Source of the DNA: Candidatus Latescibacterota bacterium
GTDB taxonomy: Bacteria; Eisenbacteria; RBG-16-71-46; SZUA-252
Direction: 5' to 3'
DNA length: 5,808 nucleotides
Assembly (NCBI GenBank): GCA_016207265.1
Contig: JACQPZ010000094.1
Location: forward strand, 1-5,808
In this document: positions 1-5,808 of the stretch, piece after piece
How the letters are laid out: every line of letters begins with the position of its first letter
Numbering within the stretch: position 1 is the first letter of the stretch
Notes under the pieces: model-generated
Told to the model about the DNA's origin: nothing
What the model saw: the letters and a program-made list of their open reading frames with translations, nothing else
Database searches by the model: none
Position numbers and translations under genes: made by a program

Positions 1-2
1 AA

Positions 3-1376
3 GGGGAATCGATGGTCCGGTCGCTCCGCGCCGGCTATTCAGCCACGCCGATCCTGACGGCGGGAGACACCTTGTTCTCGAACGATCCGGGAGCCCCCCC
101 GTTCATCTTCTACGGGAGCGCGGCGGGTCTCGGCGCACTGGACGTCGGCAAGGGCCTCGCCGAGGTGTACGTGGCGCACGGGTTCGGAACACGCCGTCCG
201 CCCGGTGGCTCGGTCGTGTCCCGACTCCTCTTGGACACGAGAAACGCCGGCGTCCTGGCGGCGGACTACCTCGTCGAGCCCGAGGATCGCTACGTCGGAT
301 TCGACGATGCTTCGCTGGCCGGGGGCCGGGCCGGTTTCATCCGACCCACGCTGCTCCTCAGCGAGGGGAGCACGGACGGAGCGCACCGCGGCGTCGTCGC
401 CGCCGTGGACGTGAGGAACGGGACCGTGGCGGAGCTTCCCTGGCTCGGCCGCGACGCGCACTGGAGCACGACCGTCGTGCCGACCACGAGCGGGAAGGTG
501 GTTGCGATCACGGCGGCCGGAAGCTACCTCGGGGAGACCCACCTCTATATGTTCCTCGCCCAATCGGACGCGGATTTTCTCGCGGGCCTGGGCGACCTCT
601 ACGTATTCCGCCCCGACGCACGGGATTTCCTGTCGGATCCGGATCAGGGGACGCCGGCCCTCACCAAGGGATTCTCGATCCGCGGCGAGTTCGCGGCGAT
701 CGATCGCGCCTCCACGGGCTCGGCCGCGTCGCTGGAGGCGGCCGCGCAGGCGGCGGGCTGCCTGAATTTCACGCGCCTCAAGGATCTCGCCGTCGACCGG
801 GAACGCCTCGATGCCTTCTACATCACGGATTCCGGGGAGAGCCCTCCCGGATTATTCGCGACCGGCTCGGACGGACTCGGGAGCGGGCGCCTCTATCGCA
901 TGGCTCTCGACCCGTTCGATCCGACCCGCGTCGCGTCCCTTGAGGTGCTGCTGGACGGAGCCGCCGGCGACGACCTCTATCGACCCTCGGACATCGACAC
1001 CGACGAGAAGTGCGTGATGATCCTGGAGGATCCCGGGGAGCGCGGGCTCCACGCGGCGCGGATTCTCCGCTACGACACCCGGACGCGGAGGCTCGAGGCC
1101 GTGGCCGAGTGCGCCGAACGGGACCGGAGGCGGCGGCTCCTCCCACAGGGCGTCGGGGGCGCCTGGGAATCGAGCGGGATCCTGAACGCGAGCGATTTCC
1201 TGGGCGAGGACAGTTGGCTCCTCGCGGTGCAAGCCCATACGCTGCGCGCCCCGCAGAGCGAGGGGTGGTGGGGCGAGTCGGGACAGCTGCTTCTTCTACG
1301 CGGGGGCCGTTACCCCAGGCCGAACCCGTCACCGGCGACAGACGGCGCCGGGCGCGGCACCGCGCCGAATCAGTAG
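3..1376 (+). CDS. DUF839/PhoX-like beta-propeller protein, probably 5'-truncated by the window edge
   Basis: The protein resembles the DUF839 family, which includes the secreted phosphatase PhoX. Counting from the ATG at base 12 (454 residues), family-like segments occur in order: GDT at 18-20, LPWLGR at 142-147, YITDSGE at 270-276, GRLYRMALD at 292-300, RPSDIDTD at 324-331, an ED pair at 339-340, WESSGI at 385-390 and VQAHTL at 406-411. The last two are the most diagnostic. The tail after residue 430 is Pro/Arg-rich and looks disordered. The start is uncertain. The frame stays open to the left edge (codons GES before the ATG) and no signal peptide is visible, although relatives are usually exported, so I infer the true start lies outside. 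An AAGGGGA stretch five bases before the ATG could instead be a genuine ribosome site. Phosphatase activity is not established, because the Asn-His-Glu I expect near residue 55 reads Ala-His-Gly. The 3' end overlaps the convergent neighbour by 7 bases. Confidence 0.8.
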   Translation, partial: GESMVRSLRAGYSATPILTAGDTLFSNDPGAPPFIFYGSAAGLGALDVGKGLAEVYVAHGFGTRRPPGGSVVSRLLLDTRNAGVLAADYLVEPEDRYVGFDDASLAGGRAGFIRPTLLLSEGSTDGAHRGVVAAVDVRNGTVAELPWLGRDAHWSTTVVPTTSGKVVAITAAGSYLGETHLYMFLAQSDADFLAGLGDLYVFRPDARDFLSDPDQGTPALTKGFSIRGEFAAIDRASTGSAASLEAAAQAAGCLNFTRLKDLAVDRERLDAFYITDSGESPPGLFATGSDGLGSGRLYRMALDPFDPTRVASLEVLLDGAAGDDLYRPSDIDTDEKCVMILEDPGERGLHAARILRYDTRTRRLEAVAECAERDRRRRLLPQGVGGAWESSGILNASDFLGEDSWLLAVQAHTLRAPQSEGWWGESGQLLLLRGGRYPRPNPSPATDGAGRGTAPNQ

Positions 1377-2116
1377 CCTTCGGGCGGCGGAGGCGGCGGA
1401 GGCGGAAGCTCCTCCTCGGTGTTGGAGCGCGGCGGCGGCAGGTTCTCCTGGACGCTGTCGGCCGAGGATGCGCTCCCGCCCGGCGAACCCGCAAGCCCGG
1501 ACCCTCCCTCCGTGTCGAACACGTCGACCGGGTGGCGCAGGTAGCGGATCTGGAGCTGACACGTCACCTGCTTCGCCGTCCGAATCGAGTATCCGTTGTC
1601 GAGAAGAAGCACGATCGGCTCGCCGGGAGGAAGCTCCTGGTCCAGGGTCAGATTGCGCGAGCGCGCGGAGGTCCAGAGGGCCCGCGGCTTCACGCCGCCC
1701 TTCTGCTTGAGCCATTGGTCGTAGTCGCGGGACCGGAAGATCCGGACGACGATGTCCTTGCCCCTTCCCCGTGTGGTCACGGTTCCGAAGAGATGGACCG
1801 CCTTGGCGCTCGGCAGATTCGTGGGCAGGTCGAGCGCGAAGAACTCCGCCGGGCCCACCGTGTAGGTGGAATCGATGATCTCGGCGATGTAGCCCGAATC
1901 CGGCTCGCCGGCGGGGGGTTCCATCGCGGCCGCGGGCTCGCCGGCGGGGGGCTCCGTCGCGGCCGGGGGCTCGCCGGCCGGCGGCGGCTCCGCCGCGTAC
2001 GCATGCCCGCCGGTCGGCCGATGCATCAAGAGGAGCGCCAGCAAGGCGAGCACGAGCGCGAGGAGCAGGGCCCTCGCGTGCCAATGCCACCCATGATTCC
2101 CGATGCCGAATCTCAT
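1370..2116 (-). CDS. Proline-rich exported or membrane-anchored protein with a beta-rich core domain, function unknown
   Basis: I do not recognise a named family for this 248-residue protein. A short basic/aromatic N-terminus precedes a hydrophobic segment at about 15-31. An AYAA stretch at 39-42 could be a signal peptidase site, so the product is either secreted or held by one helix. Residues 44-72 are a Pro/Glu linker built from a repeated PPAGEP unit. Residues about 77-192 alternate hydrophobic strands with turns and include an RDYDQW segment, a PPGEP turn and a VLLLDNGYS strand. This pattern recalls small beta-sandwich (GOLD-like) domains, by inference only. The tail is Gly/Ser-rich and ends in eight consecutive prolines followed by EGY. 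The only cysteine is C186. The frame is open to 2251, but the ATG at 2116 is preferred: it directly precedes the hydrophobic segment and has GGGAGG four bases upstream. It is the last gene of the minus-strand cluster, 31 bases after the DUF362 gene. Confidence 0.8.
   Translation of the reverse strand: MRFGIGNHGWHWHARALLLALVLALLALLLMHRPTGGHAYAAEPPPAGEPPAATEPPAGEPAAAMEPPAGEPDSGYIAEIIDSTYTVGPAEFFALDLPTNLPSAKAVHLFGTVTTRGRGKDIVVRIFRSRDYDQWLKQKGGVKPRALWTSARSRNLTLDQELPPGEPIVLLLDNGYSIRTAKQVTCQLQIRYLRHPVDVFDTEGGSGLAGSPGGSASSADSVQENLPPPRSNTEEELPPPPPPPPEGY
1382..1405 (-). other. Run of eight proline codons next to the stop codon
   Basis: The minus strand reads eight successive proline codons (CCG, CCT, CCG, CCG, CCT, CCG, CCG, CCC) followed by Glu-Gly-Tyr and TGA. 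The run is directly visible. Long proline runs are known to stall ribosomes unless elongation factor P is present, so the end of this gene probably depends on EF-P. The near-perfect CCG/CCT triplet pattern suggests growth by slippage. Confidence 0.8.
1902..2000 (-). repeat. Three 33-bp in-frame tandem repeats encoding a PPAGEP linker
   Basis: On the plus strand the motif ggctcgccgg begins at 1902, 1935 and 1968, an exact 33-base period. The first two copies are nearly identical and the third has diverged. Each unit encodes 11 residues of the type EPPAGEPAAAM, making the linker between the hydrophobic N-terminus and the core domain. Because the unit is a multiple of three, copy-number changes would alter linker length without shifting frame. 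Confidence 0.85.
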
Positions 2117-2120
2117 CGCG

Positions 2121-2126
2121 CCTCCC
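2121..2126 (-). promoter_or_regulatory. Shine-Dalgarno GGGAGG that fixes the start of the proline-rich protein
   Basis: The minus strand reads GGGAGG, then CGCG, then ATG. This is the strongest ribosome site near any candidate start of the gene and rejects the longer frame beginning at 2251. The GGG of the site is also the 3' arm of a possible small stem (CCCG, loop ATT, CGGG; plus-strand 2124-2134), which could modestly occlude it. Confidence 0.65.
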
Positions 2127-2147
2127 GAATCGGGGCCGAGCCCTTCC

Positions 2148-3254
2148 CTACGACTCGCCCTTCGGCTCGTACTCCCGGAACAGCCGCCCCCACTCCGACT
2201 CCATGATCCGCTTCTTCCTGGGAATCCCGACGAACGGATACCAATACCCATCGTGATAGAGCCGCGAGGCGAAGTAGGACCACGGCACGAGGGGGCTCCG
2301 GAGCAGCAGATTCTCGAGCGGCTTGAGCGGCCCGTGATAGATGAGCTTCTGCCCCTTGGACGCGAACGTATTCTCGTTCCGGTGGAAGCCCAGATTCACG
2401 TCCGACACGTCGTCTCCCTTGAGCTCGATGCAGCGAGGATCCCCGTTCCCCAGCTTCGCGTCGTTCGCGAGCCGGATGAACCGGATCGTCAGAGGATCGA
2501 ACCCCATGAGCTTCGCCGCAACGGCGTCGATCGCCACCTGGTCGCGGGACGCCAGGAGCAGGTTCGCGACGTGGGGCCGCATGGCTCTCGGCCCCGGTCC
2601 GTCGCCGGCGATCGTTCCGTCCATCACGGCGAAGATCCCCGGATGGATCTCCTTCTGGATCGTGAGGAGATCGACGAGCGTCTCGTGGATGACGCTGTGG
2701 GTCCAATGGCGCTTCAGGTGCAGGAGCCCGCCGAAGGCGTTCTTCATGGCGCCCGTCATTTCCGTGAAGACGTGCGTCTTGAGCGTCGGGAGGTGGATGA
2801 TGTTCGCCCCGACGAGCGTCTTGGGAATCATGAGCCCGTCCGGGTAGACGTCCCTCAGGACGAGCATCTTCCCTTTCGGCTCGTACCGGATCCAATCGGC
2901 CTCGCTCTCCTTGTCGTTGAGCCACACGGAACGGATGCCGTACCGATCCAACACCGGCTCGAGCTTGTTGTTCCGGATGCCCACGTGCGGATCGACGACG
3001 ACCGTCGAGTTCTGTGCGGCGCGGATCCGGTCCGCGGCGAAGCCCGCGTTCAGGAGCCCGCGGATCACGCCCTCCAACTGCCACGGGCTCGTGGAGCACG
3101 CCGGATAGTAGACATGCCAGGAGATATTGACTTTCAAGAGCGTCGCCTTCTCGGGGGCGAACTCCTCCCGAAGCCCCGCCAGCTCCATCAGCCGGCCCAC
3201 GTCCTCGACGACGGTCTTCGCGCCCGTGCGGAGCACGGCGACGGTCGATTTCAC
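2148..3254 (-). CDS. DUF362 domain-containing protein
   Basis: This 368-residue protein matches the DUF362 family, whose biochemical role is unsettled. Recognisable parts are a KVNIS segment at 41-45 followed by a helix that ends in an N-A-G-F turn (69-72), the hallmark TLKTH...TGAMKNAFGG at 157-176, DGTIAGDGPGPR at 212-223, and DQVAIDAVAAKLMG at 238-251. Some family members carry ferredoxin-type CxxCxxC clusters. Here the only cysteines are C53 and C275, so no cluster-binding motif is present. There is no signal peptide or clear membrane segment, so a cytoplasmic location is likely. The start is GTG, chosen because it forms a GTGA overlap with the stop of the upstream acyl-CoA dehydrogenase and has a GGAAAGGG stretch about six bases before it. 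The coding frame continues well upstream of the GTG, but that extension is only the out-of-frame shadow of the dehydrogenase. The tight coupling suggests a role near acyl-CoA metabolism, which is inference. Confidence 0.88.
   Translation of the reverse strand: MKSTVAVLRTGAKTVVEDVGRLMELAGLREEFAPEKATLLKVNISWHVYYPACSTSPWQLEGVIRGLLNAGFAADRIRAAQNSTVVVDPHVGIRNNKLEPVLDRYGIRSVWLNDKESEADWIRYEPKGKMLVLRDVYPDGLMIPKTLVGANIIHLPTLKTHVFTEMTGAMKNAFGGLLHLKRHWTHSVIHETLVDLLTIQKEIHPGIFAVMDGTIAGDGPGPRAMRPHVANLLLASRDQVAIDAVAAKLMGFDPLTIRFIRLANDAKLGNGDPRCIELKGDDVSDVNLGFHRNENTFASKGQKLIYHGPLKPLENLLLRSPLVPWSYFASRLYHDGYWYPFVGIPRKKRIMESEWGRLFREYEPKGES
3251..3254 (-). other. GTGA stop-start overlap coupling acyl-CoA dehydrogenase and DUF362 translation
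   Basis: The minus strand reads GTGA. GTG starts the DUF362 gene and TGA ends the acyl-CoA dehydrogenase. Overlaps of this form commonly let the terminating ribosome restart, which ties the amounts of the two proteins together. Confidence 0.85.
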
Positions 3255-4411
3255 GCCGAGCCCTTTCCATCCTTCGGGTGCAGCACCGAGTTCGAGATCA
3301 CGATCCGCTGGATCTCGGAGGTGCCCTCGTAGAGTTCCGTCACTTTCGCGTCCCGGTAGTACCGCTCCACCGCGAACTCCTTCGTGTATCCGTAACCGCC
3401 GTGGATCTGAACGGCCCGGTCGGCGGCCATCCGCGCTACGGCGGAGGCCTTGAGCTTGGCCATCGACGCATACGGCCCCATGGGCTCTCCCTGATCCTTG
3501 AGCCACGCCGCCTGGAACGTGAGCAGCCGCGCTGCCTCGATCTCGGTTCTCATGTCGGCGATCATCCACTGGATCGCCTGAAACTCCGCGATGGGCCGCC
3601 CGAACTGGTATCGGTCCCGCGCATAGCGCGTCGCGGCTTCCAGGGACGCCTGCGCGATGCCGAGCGCCTGGGCGGCGACCCCGATGCGGCCTCCGTCGAG
3701 GGACTGCATCGCGACCCGGAACCCGTGACCTTCCGCGTCGAGCCGCCGGCTCACAGGGATCCGGCAGTTCTCGAGGCTCAATTCTACCGTGTCCGAGCCC
3801 CGGATGCCCATCTTGTCGATCGTCTTCCCGATCGTGAGGCCCGGCGATCCGCGCTCGATCACGAACGCCGTGATCCCCCGGTGCTTCGCTTCCGGGTTCG
3901 TGCGGGCGAAGAGGACGAACAGGTCGGCGTACTTCCCGTTCGTGACGAAGGTCTTCGCCCCGTTCAGCACGTACTCGTCGCCGTCCCGCACCGCCCTCGT
4001 GACGAGCGCCGCCGCGTCCGAACCCGAGTCGGGCTCCGTGAGCGCGAACGCGCCCAGCGAGTTCTTCGCGAGCCGGGGCAGCCAGCACGACTTCTGCTCC
4101 TCGGTTCCGAACCGCGCGATCGGGCCCGCGGCGACCGAGTTGTGCACCGAAACCGTGATGGCGACCGCGGCCGAGGCCCGCGACAGCTCCTCCATCACCA
4201 CGACGTACCCGACGGAGTCCACGTCCACGCCCCCGTACGCCTCGGGAATCAGCAGGCCGAAGTAGTTGTTCTCGCGGAGCTTTCTGCGTAAGGAGTCGGG
4301 AATCGTCTCCGTCGCGTCGATCTCGTGGGCGATCGGCGCGATCTCGCCCTCCGCGAACTCGCGCGTGACCGCACGGAGCATTTCCTGCTGCTCCGTCAGC
4401 TCGAAGTTCAT
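3251..4411 (-). CDS. Short-chain acyl-CoA dehydrogenase (butyryl-CoA dehydrogenase-like)
   Basis: This is a full-length (386 residue) FAD-dependent acyl-CoA dehydrogenase. It oxidises a short acyl-CoA at the alpha-beta bond to the trans-2-enoyl-CoA and passes electrons to electron-transfer flavoprotein, or runs in reverse in butyrate-forming systems. The N-terminus MNFELTEQQ is typical of the family. ALTEPDSGSD (123-132) and KTFVTNG (153-159) form the flavin and substrate region, RDRYQFGRPI (265-274) and IHGGYGYT (336-343) are conserved C-terminal segments, and YEGTSEIQR (361-369) contains the expected catalytic base, Glu362. The similarity is strongest to the SCAD/Bcd branch, but the exact chain-length preference cannot be read from sequence alone. 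The ATG lies 6 bases after the upstream stop without a clear Shine-Dalgarno, so translation probably depends on coupling to the dehydrogenase gene before it. Its own stop overlaps the DUF362 start. Confidence 0.95.
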   Translation of the reverse strand: MNFELTEQQEMLRAVTREFAEGEIAPIAHEIDATETIPDSLRRKLRENNYFGLLIPEAYGGVDVDSVGYVVVMEELSRASAAVAITVSVHNSVAAGPIARFGTEEQKSCWLPRLAKNSLGAFALTEPDSGSDAAALVTRAVRDGDEYVLNGAKTFVTNGKYADLFVLFARTNPEAKHRGITAFVIERGSPGLTIGKTIDKMGIRGSDTVELSLENCRIPVSRRLDAEGHGFRVAMQSLDGGRIGVAAQALGIAQASLEAATRYARDRYQFGRPIAEFQAIQWMIADMRTEIEAARLLTFQAAWLKDQGEPMGPYASMAKLKASAVARMAADRAVQIHGGYGYTKEFAVERYYRDAKVTELYEGTSEIQRIVISNSVLHPKDGKGSA

Positions 4412-4417
4412 CGGCGG

Positions 4418-5287
4418 CTAGGAGGCGGGGTATTCGTAGAAGCCGCGGCCGGATTTCCGGCCCAGCCGGCCCGCCGCGACCATCGATCGCAGGAGCGGGC
4501 ACGGCCGATATTTGTCGTCGCCGAATCCACGGTGGAGGACTTCCATGATGTCGAGGCACACGTCCAGGCCGATCAGGTCCGCGAGCGCGAGGGGCCCGAG
4601 CGGGTGGTTCATTCCGAGCTTCATGACCGTATCGATCGCCTCCCTGGCCGCGACGCCTTCCATCAGCGCGTAGGCCGCCTCGTTGATCATGGGCATGAGG
4701 ACCCGGTTCGAGACGAATCCGGGACGATCCTCGACCACGACGGGCGTTTTCCCCAACGCCCTCGCGAGGTCCGAGGTCTCCCGCACCGTCTCATCCGAGG
4801 TCTCGAGGCCGCGCACGATCTCGACAAGCTGCATCACGGGAACCGGGTTCATGAAGTGCATCCCGACGACGCGCGGCGCGCGGGACGTGGCCGCGGCCAG
4901 CTCGGTGATCGAGATCGAGGAGGTATTGGTGGCGAGGATCGCGTCCTTCGGAATCGCGCGGTCCAACTCCCGGAAGATCGATTTCTTGAGATCCACCCGC
5001 TCCGGAACGGCTTCGATCGCGAGCGCGCATTCCACCAGCGCCTCGTTCGAAGCCGTCCCAAGGACGCGGCGGAGCGTCTCCTCGCGCGCGCGGGCATCGA
5101 TCGTCCCCTTCTTCGCGAGCCGGTCGAGGCTCCGCTCGATCGCCGCCATGCCGCGTCTCAAGCCGGCCTCGTCCTGGTCCAGGAGGAGCACCTGCCGTCC
5201 CGACGCGGCGAATACCTGCGCGATGCCGCTCCCCATCGTGCCCGCGCCGACGACCGCGACGGGCCGCGCGGCGACCGCGGTCTCCAT
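4418..5287 (-). CDS. hbd: 3-hydroxybutyryl-CoA dehydrogenase (NAD-dependent)
   Basis: This 289-residue enzyme interconverts 3-hydroxybutyryl-CoA (or another short 3-hydroxyacyl-CoA) and the 3-ketoacyl-CoA. The N-terminal Rossmann fold carries GAGTMGSGIAQ at 14-24, with acidic Asp37 after the second strand, which favours NAD over NADP. The four active-site residues of the family align with correct spacing: Ser123 in NTSS, His144 in GMHFMNP, Glu156 in LVEIV and Asn194 in GFVSNR. The C-terminal domain ends with the usual RLGRKSGRGFYEY (274-286). About 285 residues is the normal length for stand-alone Hbd/PaaH-type enzymes, with no fused crotonase domain. The ATG at 5287 is chosen over longer readings because it forms a TGATG overlap with the thiolase stop and has GGAGG seven bases upstream. 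With the thiolase and acyl-CoA dehydrogenase it supplies consecutive C4-CoA reactions. Confidence 0.95.
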   Translation of the reverse strand: METAVAARPVAVVGAGTMGSGIAQVFAASGRQVLLLDQDEAGLRRGMAAIERSLDRLAKKGTIDARAREETLRRVLGTASNEALVECALAIEAVPERVDLKKSIFRELDRAIPKDAILATNTSSISITELAAATSRAPRVVGMHFMNPVPVMQLVEIVRGLETSDETVRETSDLARALGKTPVVVEDRPGFVSNRVLMPMINEAAYALMEGVAAREAIDTVMKLGMNHPLGPLALADLIGLDVCLDIMEVLHRGFGDDKYRPCPLLRSMVAAGRLGRKSGRGFYEYPAS

Positions 5288-5808
5288 CAGGCCGCCTCCA
5301 CGCTGAGCGCGACCGCGTTCCCTCCGCCGAGGCAGAGGGTCGCGAGCCCCGTCTTGGCGTTCCGCTCCCGCATGGCGAAAAGAAGCGTCGTGAGCACGCG
5401 TGCGCCGCTCGCTCCGATCGGATGCCCCAGCGCGACGGCGCCCCCCTTCACGTTCACCTTCGAGAAATCCCACCCCAGCTCGCGGCCGTCCACGATGGCC
5501 TGCGCGGCGAAGGCTTCGTTCGCCTCGATCAAATCCCAATCGTTCGGTTTCCGTCCGAGCTTCTCGGCCAGCTTCTTCACCGCCACAACCGGAGCGTAGA
5601 AGATCATCTCGGGTGCCACCCCGCCCGTCGCGTAGCCGGTCACGCGCGCCATGGGCTTCGCCCCCGTGCGCTTCACGGCCGCCCCGGACATGACCACGAC
5701 CGCGGAGGCGCCGTCGTTCAGTCCCGGCGCGTTTCCCGCGGTCACCGTTCCATCCTTCTCGAACGCCGGCTTGAGCTTCCCGAGCGTCTCCATCGAGCTG
5801 TCCGCGCG
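5287..5808 (-). CDS. Acetyl-CoA acetyltransferase (thiolase), C-terminal part, cut by the right window edge
   Basis: The reading frame runs off the right edge without a start (codons for RADSS precede an internal Met at 5793), so only about 174 C-terminal residues are present. Thiolases condense two acetyl-CoA to acetoacetyl-CoA or cleave 3-ketoacyl-CoA. Counting from the internal Met, GTVTAGNAPGLNDGASA at 15-31 is the family-typical segment, NEAFAAQ at 92-98 supplies Asn92, NVKGGAVALGHPIGASG at 114-130 supplies catalytic His124, and CLGGG at 154-158 supplies catalytic Cys154. The His-Cys spacing of 30 and the Asn-His spacing of 32 equal those of the well-studied Zoogloea enzyme. The nucleophilic cysteine of the N-terminal half is outside the window. 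The stop shares one base with the next start. A degradative or a biosynthetic role cannot be told apart here. Confidence 0.95.
   Translation of the reverse strand, partial: RADSSMETLGKLKPAFEKDGTVTAGNAPGLNDGASAVVVMSGAAVKRTGAKPMARVTGYATGGVAPEMIFYAPVVAVKKLAEKLGRKPNDWDLIEANEAFAAQAIVDGRELGWDFSKVNVKGGAVALGHPIGASGARVLTTLLFAMRERNAKTGLATLCLGGGNAVALSVEAA
5295..5299 (-). promoter_or_regulatory. Shine-Dalgarno GGAGG for the 3-hydroxybutyryl-CoA dehydrogenase, inside the thiolase tail
   Basis: GGAGG lies within the last sense codons of the thiolase (Val-Glu-Ala-Ala-stop) and is followed by seven bases and then ATG. It confirms the start at 5287 and allows independent loading as well as restart at the 1-base stop-start overlap. 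Confidence 0.7.

Noticed and set aside
1382..1425. Possible terminator hairpin after the PhoX-like gene (ggagg...cctcc near 1397-1414)
   Set aside because: The stem is only about five pairs, has no T-run after it, and is explained by proline and glutamate codons of the opposite gene.
1329..2090. Second minus-strand frame overlapping the proline-rich gene
   Set aside because: It is out of frame with the gene that has a hydrophobic N-terminus and a good ribosome site, and its composition is Arg/Ala/Gly noise.
1010..2206. Plus-strand frame of about 398 codons spanning the end of the PhoX-like gene and the antisense of the proline-rich gene
   Set aside because: Its translation is Arg/Gly-rich and contains simple-repeat stretches that come from the opposite strand's Pro/Glu linker. 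No family motif is present.
2103..3332. Long plus-strand open frame of about 409 codons opposite the DUF362 gene
   Set aside because: It is antisense to a gene with clear family motifs and its translation is rich in Arg, Pro, His and Glu with no recognisable domain. This is typical of a GC-rich shadow frame.
3255..4559. Upstream extension of the DUF362 frame giving an apparent protein of about 800 residues
   Set aside because: The extra part lies in a different frame of the acyl-CoA dehydrogenase gene and has no domain-like sequence. The GTG with the GTGA overlap is the sensible start.
3278..5599. Long plus-strand frames opposite the acyl-CoA dehydrogenase, 3-hydroxybutyryl-CoA dehydrogenase and thiolase genes
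   Set aside because: Their composition is low-complexity Arg/Asp/His-rich and they mirror highly conserved enzymes on the other strand, so they are not plausible genes.
5710..5760. Internal Met of the thiolase frame at 5793 as a true start
   Set aside because: The frame continues to the window edge and the protein from that Met would lack the entire N-terminal thiolase half, including the nucleophilic cysteine. It is an edge-truncated full gene, not a short one.

Overview
The window reads as a chromosomal fragment of a high-GC bacterium. G+C is roughly two-thirds by eye, codons end mostly in G or C, and genes start at ATG or GTG with Shine-Dalgarno sites. Nothing in it fixes the phylum. The mix of PhoX-like, DUF362 and butanoyl-CoA genes would suit an environmental lineage such as Eisenbacteria, Acidobacteria or a former deltaproteobacterium, but that is a guess. 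I see no tRNA, rRNA, CRISPR, insertion sequence or phage feature. Coding density is close to 100%, and the longest gap between genes is 31 bases.

The left quarter holds one plus-strand gene, probably cut at its 5' end by the window edge. It encodes a DUF839/PhoX-like beta-propeller protein. Its stop codon lies inside the last codons of the minus-strand cluster, so the two transcription units converge with a 7-base tail-to-tail overlap and no room for an ordinary terminator between them.

The rest is a tightly packed minus-strand gene cluster, read right to left. It contains a thiolase (3' part only), a 3-hydroxybutyryl-CoA dehydrogenase, a short-chain acyl-CoA dehydrogenase, a DUF362 protein, and a small exported or membrane-anchored proline-rich protein with a beta-rich core domain. 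The junctions are a 1-base TGATG overlap, a 6-base gap, a 4-base GTGA overlap and a 31-base gap. This looks like one operon whose promoter lies beyond the right edge.

The three enzymes cover thiolysis or condensation of acetoacetyl-CoA, NAD-linked interconversion of acetoacetyl-CoA and 3-hydroxybutyryl-CoA, and the crotonyl-CoA/butyryl-CoA step. That fits short-chain beta-oxidation or its reverse. The enoyl-CoA hydratase and the electron-transfer flavoprotein needed to complete the route are absent here and may lie upstream. The most notable point is the translational coupling of an uncharacterised DUF362 protein to the acyl-CoA dehydrogenase, followed by an unrecognised envelope protein.
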